From NCBI GenBank assembly GCA_030490835.1, contig CM059972.1:7532264-7596263 (forward strand): a stretch of DNA of 64,000 bases, written 5' to 3'. Position numbers and translations under genes: made by a program. Numbering within the stretch: position 1 is the first letter of the stretch; each line of letters opens with the position of its first letter. Shown here piece after piece: positions 22,901 through 32,198 of the stretch. The stretch is from Annona cherimola. Taxonomy: Eukaryota > Streptophyta > Magnoliopsida > Magnoliales > Annonaceae. The notes beneath the pieces are model-generated. The model ran no database searches, was not told the DNA's origin, and worked only from the letters and a program-made list of their open reading frames with translations.

Positions 22901-25056
22901 ATTTCACTCGATTCGAAAACCTTTTTATATTAAAAATTTTTCATCTAAAAAATTTATCATTTTCCAAACATACCCTAAATAAAATTAAAAATTAATTTTC
23001 TTATATTACAAAAGAAAATATATTAAATATAAAAACTAATTTTTAATTTCTGTCTAAAATCTAAGAAAATATATTAAAGATAAAAAGCTATTTATAATTT
23101 ATGACATATTATTCAAATAAATAATATTAAACATATTTTATATTGAAGTAAATTAATTTATTAGATTTAAGGCATATTGTATTTTAATAGAAAATTATGA
23201 AAAATAAGTTAAAATATAAAAATAATTTTTCTTACATTGAATAAATTTATTTTAAATTTTAGGCTGAAAATATTTTTAAATAGTAGGCCAAACTTAAAGA
23301 ACTGGCCTAGTATTGGAGCTGAGGGCACTGATGTTGCTTTTGCTAAGATAGAACTATAGTAAAATTTGGTTTCTTTTAACCATCATATGAAATTGCTACC
23401 AAATTTGCAGTAATCTCCGTTTGTCTTTTTTATATAAATATTTTGTAATTTTTATGCATAAATATTATTTTTGAAAAAAATTCTCACTTAGGAATTAATT
23501 TTATAGAACATCTCCAATCAACAAGAAGTGGATATGTCCAACTGAGCATTTGCTCGGTTGGTTAGGGCAGGACAATTAGAAACGTGATGCATTGCTGTGT
23601 TTTGGTTCGAATCCCAACTACTTGGAGCTGTGGTCTTCCTTAAATAAGTATGGGCTTTGTTGTCTCTTAAGTGAATGAGTTTGATATATAATATTAGATG
23701 TCAATGTACAATACTAATAAAAAAAAATAATAGTTCGAATCCTAGCTAATTGGAGCTTTGGTCTTCCTTAAATAAATATGGGCTTCGTTGTCTCTTAAGT
23801 GAATGAATTTGATATATAATATTAGATGTCAATGTACAATACCAATAAAAAAAATAATAGTTGGATATGATGTAAGGGCACTGTTAACTACACAGTTCGA
23901 ATTGGGAAAATTTTGCTTAAACTGGACAACGAAAGTGACATATAAATTGAATTAACTGATATAACTACGGGGTAAATAACCACAAGATTATGTGATGCTG
24001 GACGATTGGTTGTGTGACAGGTACGTGATTCACGTGAAGGAAGGAACGTACGAGGAGCAAGTGACGGTGACAAGAGACATGGTGAACGTCACGATATACG
24101 GCGACGGATCGAGGAAGACCATCATCACCGGCAGCAAGAACTTCGTCGATGGCGTCGGAACATATCAATCAGCGACATTTGGTAAATCTTATAATATGAT
24201 ACACGTTTTTATCAGACATATAGTGGCTGTAGTTTAGTGGTAAGAATTCTACGTTGTGGCCGTAGAGACCTGGGCTCGAATCCCAGCAGCCACATTTCAA
24301 TTTTTTTTTTTGTTTTTACATGAATTTTTGGGTTTTTTTTTTTTTTTTTCAGCTGCTGTTGGAGAAGGGTTCATGGCCCAGGACATCGCATTCCGGAACA
24401 CGGCGGGGGCGATAAAGCACGAGGCGGTAGCGCTGCGGGTGCAGTCGGACCGGTCCGTCTTCTTCAACTGCCGGATGGAGGGGTACCAAGACACGCTGTA
24501 CGCGCAGACGCACCGGCAGTTCTACCGGAGCTGCGTCATCTGTGGCACCATCGACTTCATCTTCGGCGACGCCGCGGCCGTCTTCCAGAACTGCCAGCTG
24601 GTGGTCCGGAAGCCACTCGACAACCAGAAAAACACCGTGACGGCGCAGGGGCGGGTGGATCGCCACGAGTCGACGGGCTTCGTCATCCAGAACTGCAAGA
24701 TCCACGCCGATAAGAAGCTTGTCCCCGCCCAAGCCACCACTCCCAGCTACCTCGGCCGCCCTTGGAAGGAGTACTCCAGGACCGTCTTCATGGAGACGGA
24801 GATGGATGACTTGATCCATCCCGACGGATGGCTGCCCAAGGAAGGTGAATTCGCCCTAAACACCCTCGTCTTCGCCGAGTTCGCCAACACCGGCCCTGGT
24901 GCCGCCACTGCCGCCAGGGTCAAGTGGCCTGGCTTCAAGATCTTCACCAAGAAGGACGAGGCCGAGACATATACCGTAGGCAATTTCATCCAAGGCGGCG
25001 ACTGGATCAAGAAAATAAGCCAAGAAACTCCCGTTCGCTTGACCTTTTTCAACTGA
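19949..25056 (+). CDS. Pectin methylesterase, membrane-anchored PMEI-PME (PME-2)
   Basis: Pectinesterase of the type-I class. Proposed exons are 19949-20949, 24021-24181 and 24353-25056, with GT-AG junctions and consistent phases, giving 621 aa. The N-terminus is a short basic cytosolic segment, a hydrophobic anchor (about residues 24-47) and a poly-Ser linker. A PMEI pro-region follows (about 105-260), then two processing-type motifs, RRLL (about 268) and KRLL (about 294), where subtilases usually release the mature enzyme. The catalytic part has Q433, D434, D455 (nucleophile) and R523/W525 with standard spacing. At 411, where the family has a conserved Gln (HQAVA), this protein has Glu (HEAVA). 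The intron before the tRNA-bearing one differs in position from PME-1, while the last intron position is shared. The overall build resembles the Arabidopsis PME21/28/45 group (from memory). Confidence 0.93.
22702..22975. mobile_element. Tourist-like MITE (TAA target duplication)
   Basis: Starts GGGCTATTTGTTTA, ends CCAAACATACCC, flanked by TAA at 22699-22701 and 22976-22978. Same family as 18962-19241. Confidence 0.75.
23537..23861 (+). mobile_element. tRNA-derived SINE with duplicated 3' half
   Basis: The head contains tRNA-like Pol III promoter boxes: an A-box-like GCTCGGTTGGTTAGGGC and a B box GGTTCGAATCC at 23604-23614. The tail 'taataaaaaaaaataata' is A-rich. The segment from the B box to the tail (23604-23731) is repeated in tandem at about 23733-23860 with few changes, including a second GTTCGAATCC. 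The whole is flanked by TGGATATG (23529-23536, 23862-23869), a likely target duplication. Confidence 0.7.
24223..24294 (+). tRNA. tRNA-His (anticodon GTG)
   Basis: A full cloverleaf can be drawn. The acceptor stem is GTGGCTG/CAGCCAC, the D arm is GTTT-loop-GAAT, and the anticodon stem is CTACG/CGTAG with loop TTGTGGC (anticodon GTG). The T arm is CTGGG/CCCAG with loop CTCGAAT, and the discriminator is A. The internal promoter is intact: A box TAGTTTAGTGG and B box GGCTCGAATCC. An 11-T run at 24301-24311 supplies a Pol III terminator. It lies wholly inside the 171-bp second intron of PME-2, same strand. All stems are paired, so it looks functional. Confidence 0.96.
24301..24311 (+). terminator. 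Pol III T-run terminator after tRNA-His
   Basis: Eleven consecutive T residues begin seven bases after the tRNA discriminator base. A separate longer T-run (about 24333-24349) is the polypyrimidine tract of the PME-2 3' splice site. Confidence 0.8.
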
Positions 25057-25996
25057 TAATCAAACCAAACAATCACACAGACACAGACACAGAGGGTGCG
25101 GTGGATTGGAAGAAAAGAAGATGGAGGGAACTGACAGGGTTTTTTAAGTCCAACAAGGGGGGTGATGTAGGCTCATGTCGTTATTCTTCTTGGATTCGAA
25201 AAGAAAAAGAGATGCAAACGAGGCGGGGAAAACAAAGAAAGAGGAAGACCAAGTAATCTAACTGTGGTCTAGAAAAAAATTTTCTCTAGTGTAGATCTGA
25301 ATTGGATCTATGCGCTTGGTATCATCGTTATGTAGTCACAAAACCAAATTTCAAAAAATTTGTCAGTTTTTCCATTCAGCTGTCTATTATAATTAATATG
25401 GGTTTTATTTAAATGATGAAGTAATTCTACTTTAATTGGCCAATAATAGCTAAATACCCATCCAACCTTGAATCAAGGAGGTGCATGATATATACGGTGT
25501 AGGGATTCCCTTCCCCACCCAAAGTGGGCACATGCGTGAGCTAGAGATGATCCAAGTTTCCTCCCCTTTGTGCCTGTAATACAAATCTCAATAAGACATG
25601 CTTGTTCGTTTGGATCCCTTCCCTGTTTTTAGTACTTACAACCATCCTCCCAATAAACAACAACACAGCAATCAGTGTTACCTTTCTTCAACTAATTGGG
25701 CTTAGCTCCATGATCTTGTTAAAAGTCAACTATATCATCAGAAGGTGTTTTCTGCTGTTTCCTAATAACTTCTATCCACGTGTTTTTGGACTTTTTAGTA
25801 CTGTGTAACATCCTTCAGCTCAAGTCTGCTCCTAGTAGGTTTAGCTTCTTTGTTCGACAATTCCTAATACTGTCACAGAAACAACCAGAAACGGCAGTAA
25901 ATCAAGTTCGTAAGAAATGCCATCCATTCAAAACTACATTTACAAAACAAGGCAGCCAAACCCCATTACCCATTTTACCAAATCCATAATAGAATA
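25057..25996. other. Spacer between convergent genes
   Basis: 3' flanks of PME-2 (+) and of the Myb/SANT-like gene (-). Short ORFs here have no recognisable domain. No transposon ends seen. Confidence 0.45.
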
Positions 25997-28866
25997 CTAC
26001 TTGAAACAAGATCGTAAGAAAGCTAGACGAGCTGCTCCCTTTAGAACTGTGAAGGCTATTCTGTTCTGTTCATCTTTAAGTGCATGTGCACCTCTCACAA
26101 TCTCACTTATTTCCAATCCTTCTAATTGCTGTAGTTCTTTCAAACATTGTTGGTAGGAGTAGTCCTCTCTTACCACCTCAGGTTCTTTGGAGACAACCCT
26201 CTTAGCCTTGCAGGAAACATGACTCTCAGATGTTTCTTCCGTTTTACTGTCAGCATTGTAAGAACGCTTCCGTGGTCCATGACGGTTTGAGGATGATTGT
26301 GCCCTTGACTGGTTCTGAATTGGTATTTCTGTAGGAATTTCCTTATTGGCAATTGGCGTAGAATTCTTTTCTGCTTGTTTCTTGGCCCCTCCAGCATTGA
26401 TTCTTTGGACATCTGGCATATTGGTATCATTCAGTGCATCAGGGGGAATGCTGAATATTAAGCTTGCTCCACCAAACGTTGTACCTACAAGGAACATTAG
26501 GAATTTCTCATGGGATATGAAGAGAGACAAGAAAAATACATACATTAATCGATACACAGACAAATATTTAATACCTTCATAAATCTTGGCAAGCTTTTCA
26601 TATAAAGGAAATACTCTGTCCCTGTAGCTTTTTACTTTTGGGTTCACCTGTGTATGAGAAAAAAAGGAATTAATAACAGATACATTGATGTTATTAAAGA
26701 TATGTATGATGGGGCTGTTACGAATGTGAGAACCACTAGTGGAGATACTAATGTCTTCTCAGTTAAAATAAGTCTACATCAAGGCTCAGTCTTGAGTTCT
26801 TACCTTTTTACCTTAGTAATAGATGAAATTACTAGACATATCCAAGAAGAAGTACCTTGGTGTATGTTATTTGCAGATGACATTGTTCTAATAGATAAAA
26901 CTGAAGAAGGACTAAATTTAAAATTGAATAGGTGTGTAGATGCTTTAGAATCTAATGGTTTTAGAATTAGTCGCACTAAAACTGAATATATGAAATGCAA
27001 TTTTAATAATAGTGAGAACCCGGATGAGAAACTAATTAAGATTTTAGATGAAGTAGTAACAAGAACTAATCACTTTCGGTACTTAGGATCAATAGTTCAA
27101 GAGAACGGGGAAATTGAGAAAGATATAATACATAGAATTCAAGCAGGATTGAATAAATAGAAAAGTGCATCAGGAATTTTATGTGACCGTCGAGTTCCAA
27201 TCAAATTAAAAGGAAAATTTTATAAGACTGCGATTCGACCTGCTATGTTTTATGGGGCAGAATGTTGGGCAGTTAAAGAACAACATATACAAAAAATGAG
27301 CGTAGGGGAAATGAGAATGTTAAGGTGGATAAGTGGTAAAACAAGAAAAGAAAAAATTAGGAATGAAATAATTTGAGCAAACTTAAAAGTGAGACCAATT
27401 TGTGATAAAATGAAATAAAATAGATTAAGATGGTTTGGTCATTTTAAAAGGAGACCTGAAGTAGCACCGGTTAGGAAAACAGAGTCTATCCAAGTAGAAG
27501 GTGGTAGGAGAATGAGAGGAAGACCCAAAAAAACATGGATGGAAGTAATTAAACAAGATTTTAAAATATTACAAATTACAGAAAATTTAGTCTTTAAATC
27601 GCCAAGAATGGTGTAACAGAACCCATGCAGCCGACCCCACCTAGGTGGGAAATGGCTTATTATGATGATGTTCACCTATGCACAAAAGTAAGTTGATTCT
27701 TCACTTTTTTTATTTATTTTTTTTACTTCAGAAAATTTGCCCATGTAAATTATAAACAAATCCTAAGAAATGAAGCCAACCTTTATATATTGCTCCCAGC
27801 TAAGACTATCAGCAGTAACAAGCCCAGAATGAGGATGCCATCTGAAGCCAGCATGTTCAATGAGTTCTTTCACGATAAAGTAATCCTCCCTTAATCTGCT
27901 CAAGCGGTTCTTCAATTTCCGTATATCATATGATGTCCTGAATTTGGCATTAAATGCATTCAGAATATCCCTCCATGCTTCTTTTGACCAAGTTGCATTC
28001 TGTCTCTTCCCAACACACTGTTGGCATAAAAGTTGCTCAACAAGAAAGGCATCACGAGTAGCATCCCATCCTGCCCTCTCAGAATTTTGGGAGGCCAGCG
28101 GCTGGATAAAATTGTTCAACATTGGAATTTGTGAAGGAATGTCTTCATCGGAACTTTGGTTAAAATCTATATCTCTTTGGATCTCAGCAATACAAGGAGT
28201 ACCATCATGGACAACTTCCGTCTCTTCTGTTATAATGTAATTTACTGGCATGGGGCTGATGACAAGTTCACCACCCGTATCAGCATGCTCACCTATCCAG
28301 CAATTAAAAAAACTGATAATAGCATTGCAAGAATACATCCAAGCAACCAAAATTTGTAAAGATTTATTTACCTTCAAATATTATTGCAAGCTGTAGATAC
28401 AAAAGGCAAGTCTTGTCCCTGTAATGTTTTGCTTTTGGGTGTGCCTGTGTATTAGAATGCATTAGCTTTTAATGATGAGAATGATGCCGCAAATACACAA
28501 TCATACCAATAAACATGAACAGGAAAATCAACTGACCTCAATATATTGATCCCATGTCTCATTATCAGCAGTAATAAGTCCAGAAGAAGGATCCCATTCA
28601 AAACCACCATGTTCAATAAGATCCTTCATGATGAAATAATTCTCTCGAAATCTAGTCAGACGATTCTTCAATTTGAGCAAATCATATGATGTCTTAAATC
28701 TTGAATTAAATGAGTTGAGAACATCCTTCCATGCTTCTTTTGACCACAGTGATTGAGCTCTTCTCCCAATATTTTGTTGATGAATTAATTGCTCAACAAG
28801 ATATGTATCACGGGTAGCATTCCATCCTGCTTTGTTATCTTTCATTGGAGGTGTTTCCGTAGACAT
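25997..28866 (-). CDS. Protein with two tandem Myb/SANT-like domains
   Basis: Putative nuclear DNA-binding protein of the Myb/SANT-like group (the family that includes 'L10-interacting MYB domain' proteins). Proposed exons on the minus strand are 28866-28537, 28444-28372, 28292-27781, 26647-26575 and 26484-25997, all GT-AG with matching phases, giving 491 aa. Domain 1 spans about residues 13-135 (GWNATRD...LWSKEAW...YDLLKLKNRL...WDQYIE, then HPKAKHYRD). Domain 2 spans about 208-330 (GWDATRD...TWSKEAW...YDIRKLKNRL...WEQYIK, then NPKVKSYRD). The C-terminal part has a basic GPRKRSYN stretch, a possible nuclear signal, and an alpha-helical tail. Exons 2 and 4 are both 73 bp and encode paralogous segments, so the gene arose by internal duplication. 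An RTE LINE sits in intron 3. The start is the first ATG in exon 1; upstream non-coding exons are possible. Target and function are unknown. Confidence 0.86.
26651..27669 (+). mobile_element. 5'-truncated RTE-type LINE
   Basis: The + strand reads a reverse-transcriptase tail: FADDIVLIDKTEEGLNLKLN, then FRYLGSIVQENGEIEKDI, then RGRPKKTWMEVIKQD. Internal stops (for example after AGLNK at 27160) show it is dead. The 3' end runs into an ATGATG-type simple tail, as in RTE-clade elements. Flanks carry an imperfect target duplication (gttcacctgtg.. at 26642 and gttcacctatg.. at 27670). The element is antisense within intron 3 of the Myb/SANT-like gene. The exact left boundary inside 26651-26667 is uncertain. 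Confidence 0.85.
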
Positions 28867-31425
28867 CTCTATTCACGTTGATGAGTGAAAAGGTCATTAT
28901 AGTTGAGACACAAGAAGCAATGCTGAATGCGAATGAAATCAATATGTGCCTTTTTGGCCCTTTTCCATGGGAAATAAGAACAAATAGTCGGAGATTTGGT
29001 GCTTGGGAGAATCCGAGTATTGATGACATACGCAAATGCACACAAATGACTTTCGCCTCAATTTGGCCATTTGATTAGACTTCTATTGAGATGCTGAAGT
29101 TCTTTTTTTCTTTTTCTGTTCTTTTCTCCTGCAGTGGTTAGGGCTTAGGAAATTGCAATTGGCCAACAGAATAATCAACAGTCACCCAATTGGATAATCT
29201 TTGATGATTCTTAGCATAAAGTAGGGTCTTGCTTTTAGTAAAGAAAGTGCTGCTGAACCATGCAAGTAAGAAGATGCAATACCGTTCTAGATGTCAATCA
29301 TAAAAGAAGCCGATCTGATACACCTAGAAAAGCTCTTATTAATTAGGATACTAGAACCCTTTCTATCAATGAAACCCCATTACACAAGAAAGGAGCATGT
29401 GGAGATCATGTCTGTGGAGCCTTATTCATTAATCAAGAGCCACCATCAACAGCATGAAATATAGAACCAAGGCAACTTACCTTAGATAAAAACTCTTCAC
29501 ATCAATCACAAATGCCAATGAGTAAGAGGGACAGTTACCTGAAAGCGTCACTTTTGAATGAGTAGAATAGGGGAATGTAGTTCATGCATCTGGCCGCAAC
29601 TGATTGGGATGAACAGCAACAGTAATGACAAGGATGATGATGGTGAACATTGTACAGAAGCCAATCACATGAAACGTGCTATTCTCTGATCATAAAGCAT
29701 GCTCAGATATCAAGTCACACACTGCAGTTCACTGTTTTCACATCATATAATATATTAATAAATCTCTCAAACAATCAAACGCGTCATCCTCATATGTCAA
29801 GCTCATGCATGAGCTAGGAAAAATAGCCAAAGCGATAGAACAATTGACTACTGCGAAAATTAAATTTGCTGTTAGTAGATTAATGTAAATTCGCTAATTG
29901 GGTTGTCTTGGACCAAGACTTCCAAGATGGGTAAATTATTGGATGACATTTTTACAAGGATGGTCTTGAAGATGCAGTGTTTCCCAAGTAAAATGTCAAG
30001 AGAAAGAGAACTAATATGCCCACAGATTACAGAACAAGAACTACAAGGCAAGTCAGAACAAAAATTCGAGATCCACAATATCAAGCAGTTTTTAATTGGA
30101 GATGATGATAGCATTGGATGGTCTGAATTCTTAAGAAGACCAAGCCAGTAACAAAGATTCAATGAACAAAGCCCTCAAATTAGCAGCTGGGTAGATCAAA
30201 GGTGTTTGAATTCTTCACGGCTGTTTACAGAAACTGAGAGTAACTAGTTTGAAATTTTCAAGGCTGTTTTACAGAATCTGGGAGTAAATATCACACCCTT
30301 CATTCAGTTATCGAAAGCCCTAGATGCAACAAACAACAACCCTTATTAAATGGCTTGAACTACTGTCAATCTGAATGGTCCCGAAACCAGATGTGTCAAG
30401 AACTCTTCTTGTTCATGCACCCCACTTTCATAAAATGGAAATATAAAATGTATATCAACACTAACCAACCAGTCAATCACCAGTTTGCCAACCCTCCAAT
30501 GGCTGGACGATGAAGAAACCAAATCTTTCTGTCGACAGCACACCTCAGGGATGAGCCAATTTGTGAATTGTATAATTTAACTCGTAATGTCACAATGATA
30601 GAAGCGTTGATCCAAGAGGGACTTTCAAATTTAGGCTGGATATGGTATCTTCTAACATGGAATTGATATTTGCTGGGCAAATACACTGCCTCTCTTTGCT
30701 GATCAACATAGTTTTTTTAACCCTTCCATGGGGTCAGATTATATCTATATTTCATTATTTTGACTTTACCATGAAGGTATTTTTTTTCCCCTGAAATGTA
30801 CAGAAGAAACTGGTACATCATTTTTCCTGATTTTATCTGATCTATACAAGTCCAATCTTCGACTTAAATGTCCTAACTTAGGATCATCGACATGGAGGCC
30901 CACTGATGTACCATCCAAAATCCTCTGTCAATACCTCCTAATACCCACATAAACATCATAGACTAAAGCAATTTAAAACTCAACATCATCGATTCAGCCT
31001 TACCTCCTCCAGCATGCAGCGGGGACCACAGACTCATGACAAATACACCACAGACAAAATGGGCCCCGTCAGAATTTCCCAGACAGATGAACGGCAAGTA
31101 CAAACACTTCAATATGAAAGCCAAGAAAATGCAGCTAAACAGCCTAGAATCAAAACACAGCAAGAGCACAGATTTCAACAAGGAAAAACAAAATTGGTCA
31201 AAAACCCAATAACCAGAATCACCAAATTTCAGATATAAAACAGCCTAGATCGGTGGTTTATGCTTATTTTTCGGTGGGTAGAGGGCCTAGAGGCCTCCAT
31301 TTCAATAGGAGAGGGAACAAACAGGAGAACAATATATTCATCTGCTACAGTGGGTGGCTGGCTGGCTGAAGATGGCCCACTGCAGTAGTCTAAGATTGCC
31401 ATCGCATTACATAAACAGAAGATCA
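28867..31425. other. Upstream region of the Myb/SANT-like gene
   Basis: About 2.5 kb with no protein gene or RNA recognised on either strand. Short ORFs (for example 29903-30151) lack domains. If the minus-strand gene has a distant leader exon near 31.5 kb, this stretch is a 5' UTR intron. Confidence 0.4.
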
Positions 31426-31432
31426 GAAACGT

Positions 31433-31512
31433 ACCCTTTTCGATGATGGAAAGGAAGAGAAGTTGGAAGCGGAGATGGAGGCGTTGCCGATAGCTTCTCC
31501 CTAAAATGACTT
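31433..31512 (-). other. Possible 5' UTR exon of the Myb/SANT-like gene
   Basis: On the minus strand this block is relatively GC-rich and pyrimidine-rich ('ccatctccgcttccaacttc'). It ends at CATCGAAAAGG followed by GTACGT, a good donor. It sits about 2.6 kb upstream of the first coding exon and looks like a plant leader exon. Inferred from composition and the donor only. Confidence 0.3.
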
Positions 31513-32180
31513 TTACTGGAACAAAGACAAAAACCAGGTTTGTATCTGCTTCTTTTTAGAAGGTATTATTATTTGTTTATTATAACCACACTGCTCGCCT
31601 CTTTCGGCTTTTACAAATACAACCAAAGTTTCAAGTGCATTGCGGCCTTGCGGGTCATATCCTCAAATACAACTTATTGATTAAGCTTCGACTAACAAAA
31701 TTGCTTGGCTAAAAAATAATTAGTCTTTATCTCTCTGATTAAATGCTGGTGGAAAAATATTTTATTTTGTTAATCGACATTTTCATTTATATTTTTGAGT
31801 GTTCGATTTCAGAGTTTTCTGTTATCCTCACTGGCATGGCATTATATATAATACATGGAAATCCACACCAATTACTGTTACCTACGTAATTTGGAAATCC
31901 AATATCAAAAATCCTGATTCAAACTTCAAACAGTCAAATTTTGAATAATTTTAAGTCAAATAATTTGGGAAATAACAGAACAAAGTTACATAGCATACTA
32001 TAATGGAAAAAATGACTACAGTTTTCGTATCAATTAACTACAATAGAGAATATAAAAAGGGTCATAGTTGCATTTTCCGGAGAGCATAACAGGCAATCAA
32101 TTACTTAACTGCCCAATAACAAATGATTAAAACGATTTAATTAATTGTGAGTGGATAACAATATAAATAATAAAGTAATA
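31513..32180. other. AT-rich spacer
   Basis: May include the promoter of the minus-strand Myb/SANT-like gene. No specific element recognised. Confidence 0.4.
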
Positions 32181-32198
32181 TGTATTGGAAAGCACTTT

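Larger units (their letters stand above)
20950..24020 (+). other. Intron 1 of PME-2 (3.1 kb)
   Basis: Very AT-rich. Contains a Tourist-like MITE (22702-22975) and a tRNA-derived SINE (23537-23861). No other feature recognised. Confidence 0.8.
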
